Of a stretch of 34,598 nucleotides of DNA, positions 1 to 7,349 are shown piece after piece (the first letter of the stretch is position 1; each line of letters opens with the position of its first letter). The position numbers were made by a program, and so were the translations under genes. The stretch is taken from NCBI GenBank assembly GCA_027067575.1, contig JAMOVQ010000114.1:1-34598 (forward strand). Direction: 5' to 3'. Source of the DNA: Thermoanaerobaculia bacterium. Lineage in GTDB: Bacteria > Acidobacteriota > Thermoanaerobaculia > Thermoanaerobaculales > Sulfomarinibacteraceae. The notes under the pieces were generated by a model. It was not told the origin of the DNA. It did not search any database and saw only the letters and a program-made list of their open reading frames with translations.

Positions 1-132
1 CCGTTCCCGCAAGGGCGCGAGGAGGAACTGACCTGGCGGTCGTGACGACGAAGCGACCGCGGCGGGGGCGGTCCCGGGGTGCGAGACTCGCGGCCCCGTT
101 CATTCAAAGTCGATGACCCGAAGCCCTTCAAC

Positions 133-270
133 GAAGCCCAGGCGGCCGGCAGCGACGCCGCAGGCGGCGCCAGCGGATCGCCCGGACGGTCCGGGGGGAG
201 CTCGCTCCCACCGGGGTGCGCGGGCGAGGCGCGCAGCCCGCGCGCAGCGCGGGGGCCGGCCGCCGGTTCG
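133..270 (+). repeat. Intergenic structured repeat, copy A
   Basis: This 138-nt segment aligns without gaps to copy B (7058-7195; 17 mismatches counted by hand) and, over its last 122 nt, to copy C (24181-24302; 13 mismatches). It contains three hairpin-capable parts: CGCCG-CAGG-CGGCG, GGGAGC-TC-GCTCCC, and CCCGCGC-GCA-GCGCGGG, followed by a GGCCGGCC palindrome. No ORF frame is kept between copies, so it is not coding. It lies 119 bp upstream of the IPTL-tail gene and just upstream of that gene's promoter. The repeat family is not one I recognise. Confidence 0.85.
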
Positions 271-291
271 TCCCACGCCCCACCGCCTGCC

Positions 292-320
292 TTGACAGGC
301 CACCCGGGGCCGTTCACAAT
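292..320 (+). promoter_or_regulatory. Sigma-70-type promoter for the IPTL-tail gene
   Basis: A perfect -35 box TTGACA (292-297) is separated by exactly 17 nt from a -10 box CACAAT (315-320, 4/6 match). Transcription would begin near 327 and give a 5' leader of about 63 nt that includes the AAGGAGG ribosome-binding site at 374-380. The promoter starts 21 nt after repeat copy A, so the repeat would not be in this transcript. Confidence 0.7.
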
Positions 321-389
321 CACTGGCACGATGAAACTCCGTACCGAGAACATGGGGACCTCATCGAGAGGGCAAGGAGGACAGACGAA

Positions 390-1064
390 ATGAGGAAGAC
401 GACCATCATCGCAGTCACCGCCCTGGCACTGGCGACGGCACCATGGGCCGCGGTCTCGGCCGCCGACAACGAGAAACAGCCGGACACGTCGGAATTCCAC
501 ATCGGCGCGGACAGCCGTTCGGACACCACGACCGACACCATCGACGGCAGCCAGACCTACGACCGGCGGTACGGGGCCACGTACGACGGAACGTGCAATG
601 TATCAAGCTACGACTCCTCCAACGACGGGGTCGGTTATGTGGCCCTGGCCGTCCACTCCCCCTCGACCGAGAACCTCGTGGCCGAGGTCACCACCGCCGA
701 TTTCTCGGACTCGGTCATGACGCTGTACTGCGACCCGTTCGACCCGGCGAACCCCGAGCAGAACATGATGGCGTATGACGACGACGGTGGAACCGGCATG
801 CTCAGTGCCTTCACCGACGCAGACGGCTACGAGATCCAGGCGGACACGACCTACTGGCTCGTCATCGCGACGTACGGTCCGGGCGTCACGGGCGACCTCA
901 CCGTGACCCTCGGCGGCGACGCCGTGTTCGGTCCCGCCGGTGGCGGCCCGACGCCAACGCCGTTCGCGGCGCCCGGCATCCCGGCCGCCACGCCGTGGGG
1001 CCTGGCTGCCCTGATGCTGGCGTTCGCCGGCGTGGCGCTGGCGATCCTTCGCCGCCGCGCCTGA
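390..1064 (+). CDS. Secreted protein with IPTL-type C-terminal sorting tail
   Basis: The product is a 224-aa exported protein of unknown function. The ATG at 390 is chosen because a strong AAGGAGG site lies 9 nt upstream and a hydrophobic signal peptide follows (MRKTTIIAVTALALATAPWA, cut near VSA-AD). The mature part is Asp/Thr-rich and acidic, resembling secreted beta-sandwich domains. After a Gly/Pro-rich linker (GGGPTPTP) the C-terminus has IPAATPWGLAALMLAFAGVA and then LRRR. This is the IPTL-CTERM layout: a short motif, a Trp-Gly, one membrane segment and a basic end. Proteins with such tails are thought to be processed by exosortase-like enzymes and anchored or released at the surface; no sorting enzyme is in this window. 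The longer upstream ORF runs through the promoter and is rejected. The sorting call is strong, but the function is unknown. Confidence 0.85.
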   Translation: MRKTTIIAVTALALATAPWAAVSAADNEKQPDTSEFHIGADSRSDTTTDTIDGSQTYDRRYGATYDGTCNVSSYDSSNDGVGYVALAVHSPSTENLVAEVTTADFSDSVMTLYCDPFDPANPEQNMMAYDDDGGTGMLSAFTDADGYEIQADTTYWLVIATYGPGVTGDLTVTLGGDAVFGPAGGGPTPTPFAAPGIPAATPWGLAALMLAFAGVALAILRRRA

Positions 1065-1109
1065 TCCGATCCCGATCATCCGGATCGGTCCGCGCCGGAC
1101 CGGTCTCAC

Positions 1110-1134
1110 ACGGCCCCCGCAGAGCGGGGGCCGT
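1110..1134. terminator. Perfect 11-bp-stem terminator hairpin between convergent genes
   Basis: ACGGCCCCCGC-AGA-GCGGGGGCCGT is a perfect 11-bp stem with a 3-nt loop. It lies between the stop of the IPTL-tail gene (1064) and the stop of the convergent B3/B4 gene (1175), so it can serve both strands. There is no T-run, which is common for terminators in GC-rich genomes. Confidence 0.8.
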
Positions 1135-1174
1135 CGTCCGTCCGGCCATCACTCGCTGCCCGGCTGGCAGCGCT

Positions 1175-1825
1175 TCAGTCACCGGCCGGCCCTTCCAGGA
1201 GCTCGACCGCCGGAAACTCCCGGGCCATCGAACCGAGGACGGCCCCTGCCCCCTCCGCCGCCCCGGCGGGAGCGTACACCACGAGCCACGCCTCCTCCGT
1301 CGCCGGCGTCACGCGGACCCGCTCGTTGTCGGTGACCGGGGTCCCGAACGGCCCGCGGCGATCCTCCAGGACCGGCTTCCCCTCCAGGGAGAACGGCCCG
1401 CGCATGGAGTCCATGGTCTCGCCGGGGCAGCCGCGCCGCAGGACGAACGGAGGCACCACGGCGCCAGGCTCGATGACGCAGCATGGCAGGAGCAGCCGGA
1501 CGGAGAGCAGGTTGTTGAAGTCGACGAGCGGATGGATCGGCGGCGGAAGCGAGCCCTTGAGCACACGCCGCGCCAGCGCCTCCGACGAGGGCCGGTAGCG
1601 GGTCGGATCGGTCCCCGCCTCGCGGAACAGCCGCCGGATCGCGGCGACCTCGGGCAGCTCGCTGAGGTTTATCCCGCCGAGACGCTCCCGGAGCCGCGTA
1701 ATCTCCGTCTCCCAGGCCTGATCGAGATCCACGGTGGCGCCGGGTACGGCTGCGAGCCGGGCCCACATGAGCGCCCACCCCTCAAGCTCGTGGCCGGTTC
1801 GTGGCGGGAACGGTGTTCTCTTCAT
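1175..1825 (-). CDS. B3/B4 (tRNA-binding) domain protein
   Basis: The 216-aa soluble protein matches the stand-alone B3/B4 domain family, named after the editing-site region of the bacterial phenylalanyl-tRNA synthetase beta chain. Diagnostic segments are YRPSSEALARRVLKGSLPP followed by HPLVDFNNLLSVRLLLP, then a C-terminal VTPATEEAWLVVY strand. The ATG at 1825 is preferred over the upstream ORF extension because GGGGAGG lies 6 nt before it and the extension would run into the divergent gene. Stand-alone members are suspected of acting on amino acids or aminoacyl-tRNA, but the substrate is not established. It is divergent from the gene at 1886 with only 60 bp between them. The family call is confident; the function is open. 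Confidence 0.85.
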   Translation of the reverse strand: MKRTPFPPRTGHELEGWALMWARLAAVPGATVDLDQAWETEITRLRERLGGINLSELPEVAAIRRLFREAGTDPTRYRPSSEALARRVLKGSLPPPIHPLVDFNNLLSVRLLLPCCVIEPGAVVPPFVLRRGCPGETMDSMRGPFSLEGKPVLEDRRGPFGTPVTDNERVRVTPATEEAWLVVYAPAGAAEGAGAVLGSMAREFPAVELLEGPAGD

Positions 1826-1861
1826 CGGCGGCCTCCCCGCCCAAGGATACCGCCGACGGGG

Positions 1862-1867
1862 TACACT
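1862..1867 (+). promoter_or_regulatory. Putative -10 box (TACACT) for the holin-like/GNAT/helicase operon
   Basis: TACACT (4/6 match to TATAAT) lies 18 nt before the ATG at 1886 in the 60-bp divergent gap. No convincing -35 box is seen at 17 nt. The same hexamer precedes the genes at 6424 (minus strand) and 13362. Confidence 0.4.
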
Positions 1868-1885
1868 GTGGGCCTGGGGGTGACC

Positions 1886-2230
1886 ATGGCACGCTTCTTC
1901 ACACACTGGATACTGACGGGCCTCGCACTGTGGGTCACGGCGTGGATCCTTCCCGGCGTGACCATCCGCTCCCTGGGCGCCCTGGCCGTGGCGGCCATCG
2001 TCCTCGGATTCGTCAACGCGGTGATCCGCCCCGTGCTCCTGATCCTGACGCTCCCCATCACGATCCTCACCCTGGGGCTCTTCTACCTCGTGGTCAACGG
2101 ACTGGCGTTCGCCCTGGCCGCGTGGATCGTCCCGGGGTTCGAGGTCGCCTCGTTCTGGTGGGCCGTGGCTGGCGCACTGTGCGTCAGCGCCGTGTCCTGG
2201 TTCGTCGCCGCCGTCTCCGGGGAGGCGTGA
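1886..2230 (+). CDS. Phage-holin-4-2-like small membrane protein
   Basis: The 114-aa protein is almost entirely hydrophobic, with about four transmembrane segments. The pattern is MARFFTHWILTGLALWVTAW, then a loop ending LPGV, a helix carrying GFVNAVIRPVLLILTLPIT, a third helix FYLVVNGLAFALAAWIVPGF and a last helix. The NAxIRPxLxxLTLPxxxLTLGLF signature is typical of the widespread phage_holin_4_2 (YvlD-like) family in bacterial inner membranes. Despite the name these are chromosomal proteins of unknown role and need not be phage-derived. A GTG at 1880 is an alternative start. The stop overlaps the next gene's ATG (TGATG at 2228-2232), indicating translational coupling with the acetyltransferase. 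Confidence 0.85.
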   Translation: MARFFTHWILTGLALWVTAWILPGVTIRSLGALAVAAIVLGFVNAVIRPVLLILTLPITILTLGLFYLVVNGLAFALAAWIVPGFEVASFWWAVAGALCVSAVSWFVAAVSGEA

Positions 2231-3150
2231 TGGCGACGATCAAGGTCCGGCGAATCCACCGGGAGGAGATCGCGGGCGTCCAGATCCTCAGAGAGGCCGT
2301 GCGGCGCGATGCGGGTCTCGCGGAGGGCGGAGCCGTCCGGCTGGACCTGGACGCCGAACTGGATCCCGAGCTCGTCCACCTCCAGGCGCACGACCCGGAC
2401 GGCTTCTTCTGTGCGCTGGACCGCGACGAGACACTGGGGTTTGGAGCCGCCCACGTCCGCTCCCGCCAGTGGGTCCTCTCGGAGCTGTGGGTGCTCCCGC
2501 AACACCAGGGGAAGGGGGCCGGGTCCGCCCTGCTCCGGCGCCTTCTCGGGTACGGCGAACGGTCGGGCGTGAAGGAACGGCTCGCCCTCATCCCGCCGCT
2601 GCCGTCGATCCAGGCGATCCTCCTCGGCGCCGGCCTCCGGGCCGTCTGCCCGGTCCACCGGCTTGCGATGGGCCGGGAGGACGCCGCCCGCCTGGCCAGC
2701 TCCCTCGGCCGGACCTTCCCCTCCCAGGACGTCACACACGAGCTGCTCAAGCGGCGCGGCCAGGCCGACCTGGACCGGATCGACAGGGTGGTCCGCGGCA
2801 TCGTCCGGGAGGTGGACCACGTCCACTGGATCAAGCAGCGCGGCCTCAACGTCGCCTTCGTCCGCCAGCGGGACCGGATCGCCGCCTACGGGTACGGCGG
2901 ACGGGACCAGGTCGGCCCCGTGGCCGGCAGCACCCGTGAGGCCGCCCTGGCCGCCATCGGCCGGGCCATCGAGCTCGCGCTCAGGGCGGGCACCATACGC
3001 CCCACGATCCTCGTACCCGAGCCGTTCACCGACGCCCTGGACGCCCTCTTCGACGCGGGCGCGCGGATCGAGAGCACCCTTCTCCTCCACGCCGACGGGG
3101 CGCAGCTCCAGCCGGACCGGTGGATCCCCGGGCCGCCCGACCTGCCGTGA
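2230..3150 (+). CDS. GNAT-family N-acetyltransferase
   Basis: The protein has 306 aa. Residues about 5-150 form a GNAT fold, with the acetyl-CoA pyrophosphate-binding motif A visible as LWVLPQHQGKGAGSALLRRL. The second half (about 155-300) may be a degenerate second GNAT domain; it contains a strand-turn AFVRQRDRIAAYGYGG and a helix after AALAAIGRAIELAL. The ATG overlaps the stop of the membrane protein gene, and GGGGAGG lies just upstream. The 3' end overlaps the helicase GTG. The acceptor substrate cannot be read from sequence. The tight overlap suggests co-expression with the helicase rather than a shared pathway. Confidence 0.8.
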   Translation: MATIKVRRIHREEIAGVQILREAVRRDAGLAEGGAVRLDLDAELDPELVHLQAHDPDGFFCALDRDETLGFGAAHVRSRQWVLSELWVLPQHQGKGAGSALLRRLLGYGERSGVKERLALIPPLPSIQAILLGAGLRAVCPVHRLAMGREDAARLASSLGRTFPSQDVTHELLKRRGQADLDRIDRVVRGIVREVDHVHWIKQRGLNVAFVRQRDRIAAYGYGGRDQVGPVAGSTREAALAAIGRAIELALRAGTIRPTILVPEPFTDALDALFDAGARIESTLLLHADGAQLQPDRWIPGPPDLP

Positions 3151-5234
3151 ACGGGATCGTCCCGCCCGACGGCTCCGGCGGACCGCCCGCTCACCGCAGG
3201 CTCCGGTACGAGGACGCCCTCAACCCCGAGCAGCTCGAGGTGGTCCTGCACCCGGGCGGCCCGATGCTCGTCCTCGCTGGGGCCGGCACCGGCAAGACGC
3301 GGACCCTGGTCTACCGCGTCTGCCGCCTGATCGAGGACGGCGTCCCGCCGGGTCGCATCCTGCTGCTGACCTTCACGAACAAGGCCGCGCGGGAGATGCT
3401 CGACCGGGTCGGGGAGCTGGTGGAGCGGGGCGCCTCGCGGGTCATGGGTGGCACGTTCCACTCCGCGGGACACCGGATCCTGCGCCGGTACGCCGACCGG
3501 CTCGGGTACACCACCCGGTTCTCCATCCTCGACCGGGAGGACGCCGCGGAGGTCATGGGCGCGGCCCTCGCCGACGTGCTGCCCGACGTCCCGAAACAGC
3601 GGTTCCCCCGCCCCCCGCTCCTCGTCGACCTGTACAGCCTCGTCATCAACACCGGCCGGGAGCTTGCCGACGTCCTCGAGGACCGGGCGCCCCAGCACCT
3701 GGCCTCCCTGGACGCCATCACCGGCGTCTTCCGCCGCTACCTCGAGCGCAAGCGCGAGCGGAACCTGATGGACTTCGACGACCTGCTGCTCAACTGGCTG
3801 CTCCTCCTGACCCGCCATCCCGACGTCCGCCGGGAGCTCCAGAACCGGTTCGAGCATGTCTTAGTGGACGAGTACCAGGACACCAACCGGCTCCAGGCCG
3901 ACATCGTGGACGCCATGCTCGGCCCGGCCCGCAACCTGATGGTCGTGGGCGACGACGCCCAGTCGATCTACGGCTTCCGCGGCGCGGACTTCGAGAACAT
4001 CCTGGGGTTCCCCGAGCGCCACCCGGACTGCACCGTCTTCCGGCTCGAGACCAACTACCGCTCCACCCCCGAGATCCTCGCGGCGGCCAACGCCGCCATC
4101 GCCCGCAACGAGCGGCAGTTCCGGAAGAACCTCCGCGCCGTCCGGCCCGCCGGCGAACGGCCCCGCCGCGTCGCCGTCCCCGACCCGGAGACCCAGGCGT
4201 CGTGGGTCGCCGAGACGATCCTCGAGCTGCGGGAGGAGGGGGTCCCCCTCGAGGAGATGGCGGTGCTCTACCGCAACCACAACCACTCCCTCGACCTCCA
4301 GGTCGAGCTGACCCGCAGGAACGTCCCGTTCCGGGTCCGCTCCGGCCTCCGTTTCTTCGAGCAACGCCATGTCAAGGACGTCTTGGCGCACCTGCGGTTC
4401 GTCGAGAACCCGATGGACGAGGTCGCCTTCACCCGCATGGCGAAGCTTCGCGACGGCGTTGGCGAGCGGATCGCCGCGAGGGTCTCCGCCGCCATCGCCG
4501 GGGCCGAGGCCGTCGAGCGGTTGCTGGCCCTGGACCTCGAGGCCGCCGGCGTCCCGCCCCGCGCCCGGCCCGGCTTGGAGGGCCTTCGCCAGCTCCTGGG
4601 CGAGCTCGCCGGCCCCCGCCTTCTCGGCCAGCCGGGCGAGGCGATCCGCCGCATCGTCGAGGCCCACTACCGCGAGTACGCCCGCGCCCGGTTCGACAAC
4701 GCCGGCGCCCGCCTCGACGACCTCGAGCAGCTCGCCCTCTTCGCCGACGGCTACCCCGACGTGGCCGCCTTCCTCGGCGACGTCACCCTGTTCAACGAGC
4801 TTTCCGGCGAGGACGTGGCCGCCGGTCCGCCCGACGAGCAGCTGACCCTCTCCACCGTCCACCAGGCCAAGGGACTCGAGTGGCGCGCAGTCTTCGTCCT
4901 CTGGCTCGCCGAGGACCGTTTCCCGTCCGCCCGTGCCGACGACCTCGAGGAGGAGCGCCGCCTCTTCTACGTCGCCCTCACCCGCGCGAAGGACCTCCTC
5001 TTCCTCGTCCATCCCGAGATCGCCCGCGACCGCTACCGCGTCGACGTCATCGTCCGTCCCTCCCCGTTCCTCGAGGAGATCCCCGCCGACCTCCTCGACA
5101 CCCTCACCGTCCCCGCCGCCGGTACCCCCGCCCTCGATCCCGGCGCCCCGAGCCCGGCCCTCCGCTACACCCTCCCCGGCTTCCTCTCCCCGGACACCGA
5201 CGACGACCCGGAGGGACCGGACGAGGTGAACTGA
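3147..5234 (+). CDS. UvrD/PcrA-type superfamily 1 DNA helicase
   Basis: The 695-aa ATP-dependent 3'-5' DNA helicase has all SF1A motifs in order: Q-motif LNPEQLEVV, motif I (Walker A) AGAGTGKT, motif Ia TFTNKAAREM, motif II (Walker B) VDEYQDT, motif III GDDAQSIYGFRGA, motif IV LETNYRSTPEIL, motif V STVHQAKGLEW and motif VI RRLFYVALTRAKD. It is expected to act in nucleotide-excision or mismatch repair, or in clearing replication forks. GTG 3147 is preferred because it overlaps the GNAT stop as GTGA. An in-frame GTG at 3120 would add nine residues. The C-terminus is short and Asp/Glu/Pro-rich and lacks an obvious PcrA RNAP-binding Tudor domain. It could equally be labelled UvrD, PcrA or Rep, so no symbol is given. 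Confidence 0.93.
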   Translation: MNGIVPPDGSGGPPAHRRLRYEDALNPEQLEVVLHPGGPMLVLAGAGTGKTRTLVYRVCRLIEDGVPPGRILLLTFTNKAAREMLDRVGELVERGASRVMGGTFHSAGHRILRRYADRLGYTTRFSILDREDAAEVMGAALADVLPDVPKQRFPRPPLLVDLYSLVINTGRELADVLEDRAPQHLASLDAITGVFRRYLERKRERNLMDFDDLLLNWLLLLTRHPDVRRELQNRFEHVLVDEYQDTNRLQADIVDAMLGPARNLMVVGDDAQSIYGFRGADFENILGFPERHPDCTVFRLETNYRSTPEILAAANAAIARNERQFRKNLRAVRPAGERPRRVAVPDPETQASWVAETILELREEGVPLEEMAVLYRNHNHSLDLQVELTRRNVPFRVRSGLRFFEQRHVKDVLAHLRFVENPMDEVAFTRMAKLRDGVGERIAARVSAAIAGAEAVERLLALDLEAAGVPPRARPGLEGLRQLLGELAGPRLLGQPGEAIRRIVEAHYREYARARFDNAGARLDDLEQLALFADGYPDVAAFLGDVTLFNELSGEDVAAGPPDEQLTLSTVHQAKGLEWRAVFVLWLAEDRFPSARADDLEEERRLFYVALTRAKDLLFLVHPEIARDRYRVDVIVRPSPFLEEIPADLLDTLTVPAAGTPALDPGAPSPALRYTLPGFLSPDTDDDPEGPDEVN

Positions 5235-5346
5235 ACCTCGCGGACAGGCTCTCCCGCATCGAAGGCACTCCCTCGAATCCGCGTGGCGATCCCCCCCCAC
5301 CGCGCCCCCGGGTCGAGTCCTCGGGATCGGTTCCTGGCCGGGTGGG

Positions 5347-5371
5347 CCGGGCAACGGCGGTCACCGCCCGG
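5347..5371. terminator. Possible hairpin between convergent helicase and PAP2 genes
   Basis: CCGGGC (5347-5352) and GCCCGG (5366-5371) can pair around a 13-nt loop that itself contains GGCG/CGCC. It lies in the 143-bp gap between the two convergent stops. There is no T-run, so the terminator role is weakly supported. Confidence 0.3.
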
Positions 5372-5377
5372 GGGGCG

Positions 5378-6424
5378 TCAGCGCGACGTCTCCGGGGAGC
5401 CCCTAGCGTGCTCCGGCTGCCGGGGTCCGGCGCCGGGTCCTCGTCCCTCGAACATCGACACGGTCCTCCAGCCTGCGATCGAGGCGATCACGGCGAGGAC
5501 GATCCCGGCCCACCCGTCCACCGCCCAATGCCAGCCGGTGGCCACCGCTCCAAGAAAGGTCAGTCCGGTAAGCACCAGGAACACCGTTCGCCAGCGGGTC
5601 CGCAGCCTGACGCACCACAGGAAGAAGAGGGCCTGCGCCGCCACGTGGAGGCTGGGCATCGCACCGATCCCCAGAGTGGGGGCGATCAAGGCGTGCCGCC
5701 CTTGTAGAACGGCCATGACGGACCGGAAGTTCTCGAGCAGTCTCAGCTGTGTGCTCGCCGCGATGGGGAAGACCGCCGAGACGTCGTGCCAGAGGCGGGA
5801 CTGGACGAAGACAGGCCCACGGGCGGGCACCGCGATGTAGAGCCACAAACCCAGGCTCCAGACGATGGAGACGGCCAGGAAGAACCCCTTCCTCCGGGCG
5901 GGCCGGTCGGTGCTGAACCAGGCCGTCACCGCGAGCATCGAGGGAACGAACAAGCCGTAGAACCGGTCCAGCAGGACGGCAGCCGGACGCGCGCCTTCGA
6001 AGATCGTCAGGAGCGCGACGTTTGGATCGACCCCGAGGCAGAGAAACCGGTCCACCGCGGCAAGGAGCCCGTCCCACGTCCGGGGATTGATCGCCGGCAC
6101 AAACACCTTCCCCCACACGTATGCCTCGGCGAGGAGAACGTACGAGAGAACGATGAACGGGTACTCCCACCACTGATCGAGAACCGTGCGGAGGCCCCGC
6201 CGGACGCTCCGTTCGGCCACCGCACGGAGGACGGCGCGCAGAGCCATGGCAGCCCCGAGCGGCACCACGATCCCCTCGACGATCGTCCCGAGGCCGTAGG
6301 AGAGCGGAACGACCACCCCGCCCTGGCGGATCGCGGCAACCACGGCCGCGAGCTGCACCGAGAGGGCCGCCACCAGCAGACCCCAGAACCACTCCTCCCG
6401 TCGCTGCGCTCCATGCCCGTCCAT
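5378..6424 (-). CDS. PAP2-superfamily membrane phosphatase/phosphotransferase
   Basis: The 348-aa integral membrane protein has about seven hydrophobic segments. The PAP2 active-site signature is seen as GIGAMPSLHVAAQALFF, followed by the last conserved part, TGWHWAVDGWAG (His and Asp). The first PAP2 motif (usually KxxxxxxRP) is not obvious. This, with the AMPSLH form, places it nearer the Aur1/Ipt1-like PAP2_3 subgroup, which acts on lipid-linked phosphates or inositol-phospholipid head groups. The ATG at 6424 is preferred because a TACACT box lies only 10 nt upstream, which would leave almost no 5' leader, and no Shine-Dalgarno sequence is present. The ORF track's longer version would run through that box. 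The exact lipid substrate is unknown. Confidence 0.8.
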   Translation of the reverse strand: MDGHGAQRREEWFWGLLVAALSVQLAAVVAAIRQGGVVVPLSYGLGTIVEGIVVPLGAAMALRAVLRAVAERSVRRGLRTVLDQWWEYPFIVLSYVLLAEAYVWGKVFVPAINPRTWDGLLAAVDRFLCLGVDPNVALLTIFEGARPAAVLLDRFYGLFVPSMLAVTAWFSTDRPARRKGFFLAVSIVWSLGLWLYIAVPARGPVFVQSRLWHDVSAVFPIAASTQLRLLENFRSVMAVLQGRHALIAPTLGIGAMPSLHVAAQALFFLWCVRLRTRWRTVFLVLTGLTFLGAVATGWHWAVDGWAGIVLAVIASIAGWRTVSMFEGRGPGAGPRQPEHARGSPETSR

Positions 6425-6434
6425 CCCGGGGAGT

Positions 6435-6440
6435 AGTGTA
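6435..6440 (-). promoter_or_regulatory. Putative -10 box (TACACT) of the PAP2 gene
   Basis: On the minus strand TACACT ends 10 nt before the ATG at 6424. Transcription would start within a few nucleotides of the start codon, and no Shine-Dalgarno sequence is visible. No good -35 box is seen. Confidence 0.4.
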
Positions 6441-6712
6441 CCGCCCCGGCGATGGGTTCCGCGAACCCGAGCCCTCGTGCGAGCTATCGCCGTGTCGCGG
6501 TTGTATTGGCGTAAGGACATCGTTTCAGTCCGCGAGAACCAGGAGTGTGGGCTCCGGCGTTCGCGCATAACGACCCCGACAGACGATGACGGCCCTGGAA
6601 GGTACGGATTGCTGCAGATCTCCGGGAGGAAATCCAGCGAAACTCTGCGCTAGGGACCTGAGGACGACCTGCAAGGAGCCACCCGGTCGGATCGGAGGGT
6701 GCGAGCCCCTGA

Positions 6713-6826
6713 CGCACCGCAATCCTCGACCGCCTGCTACACCACTGCCACGTGGTCCAGATCGACGGTGAGAGCCACCGTCTCAAGGACATCGAACGCC
6801 ACCTCGCTTCCAGAAACAACGGATGA
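6713..6826 (+). pseudogene. IS21-family istB transposition helper, C-terminal remnant
   Basis: The 37 codons ending in TGA at 6824-6826 read TAILDRLLHHCHVVQIDGES, then HRLKDIE. This is the characteristic end of IstB, the AAA+ ATPase partner of the IS21 transposase. Upstream the frame is closed by TGA at 6710. Removing one base near 6715 would join the fragment to a short EPLT reading in another frame, consistent with decay. The Walker motifs, the rest of istB and all of istA are absent. It lies 231 bp before repeat copy B, in a region without intact genes. It is too short to be functional and is not on the ORF list. Confidence 0.75.
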
Positions 6827-7057
6827 AGCTTGCAGGGAAACCACAACCCATTCGCGGCGCCCCTGCCCTCCTCGGGGTGCGGGATGGCACCCCCGAAAGG
6901 AGGTGAGCCCCATTTTCCGCCCCAGACCAACCGACACCCTCCTTGGGACGCATGCGGGAATCTGGGTGTCCCCAAACCGCGGAACCCTGGGTGCCCCTTG
7001 ACAGATGCCGCAGCGGCGAGGGGCAAGGAGGAGCTGACCTCCTACGATGCCGCTCCC

Positions 7058-7195
7058 GAAGCCCAGGCGGCCGGCAGCGATGCCGCAGGCGGCGCCAGCG
7101 CGTCGCGCGGGTGGAACGGGGGGAGCTTGCTCCCGCCGGGATGCACGGGCGAGGCGCTCAGTCCGCGCGAAGCGCCGGGGCCGGCCGCCGGTTCA
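7058..7195 (+). repeat. Intergenic structured repeat, copy B
   Basis: This 138-nt copy has the same length as copy A and differs at 17 positions with no net insertion or deletion. The central hairpin is kept as GGGAGC-TT-GCTCCC, with the change confined to the loop. The first and third hairpins carry substitutions. It lies between the istB remnant and the start of the large Ig-like protein gene, 154 bp upstream of its GTG and in the same orientation. A 16-nt stretch at 7025-7040 resembles 19-34 upstream of copy A, but at a different spacing. Confidence 0.85.
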
Positions 7196-7297
7196 CCTCA
7201 CGGTGAAGCGGTCCCGCCCGGTCGGATAGCGCACCACAGTCCAACGGTGCAACGGTCTGCTCCGGTCTCGCTCCAGGCAACCCCGGAGCGGTGGTGG

Positions 7298-7303
7298 TAG
7301 GAT
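7298..7303 (+). promoter_or_regulatory. Possible -10 box (TAGGAT) upstream of the Ig-like protein gene
   Basis: TAGGAT lies 46 nt before the GTG at 7350, so the leader would contain the GGGGAGGAG ribosome-binding site. A -35 box is not evident. A short inverted repeat GATTC-GGAC-GAATC overlaps its downstream side. Confidence 0.3.
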
Positions 7304-7349
7304 TCGGACGAATCACACGACGCGATCGTCGAGGTCCGGGGAGGAGACC

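Larger units (their letters stand above)
6425..7057. other. Long intergenic stretch without an intact gene
   Basis: About 630 nt separate the PAP2 start from repeat copy B, and no ORF here looks real. Codon-level similarity is seen only to an istB C-terminus (6713-6826). A GGGGTGC/GCACCCC hairpin with a 6-nt loop sits at 6874-6893. The minus-strand ORF of 180 codons is low in recognisable protein features and I treat it as a shadow. The region is probably the eroded landing site of an insertion sequence. Confidence 0.6.

Noticed and set aside
1-132. C-terminus of an upstream gene at the left edge (a frame ending at TGA 43-45)
   Set aside because: Only 14 codons are open and they match nothing I recognise; the similarity of 19-34 to 7025-7040 suggests intergenic DNA instead.
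79-393. ORFs reading through repeat copies A and B (GSDAAGGAS-like peptides)
   Set aside because: The similar peptides arise only because the DNA repeat is conserved. Copy C reads in another frame, and no start site or domain supports translation.
6874-6893. GGGGTGC/GCACCCC hairpin as a terminator or IS end
   Set aside because: No gene ends just before it, there is no T-run, and no matching inverted copy was seen at the other side of the istB remnant.
6484-7026. Minus-strand ORF of 180 codons in the intergenic region
   Set aside because: No domain is recognisable and it overlaps the istB remnant antisense. Its composition varies along its length, as in non-coding DNA.
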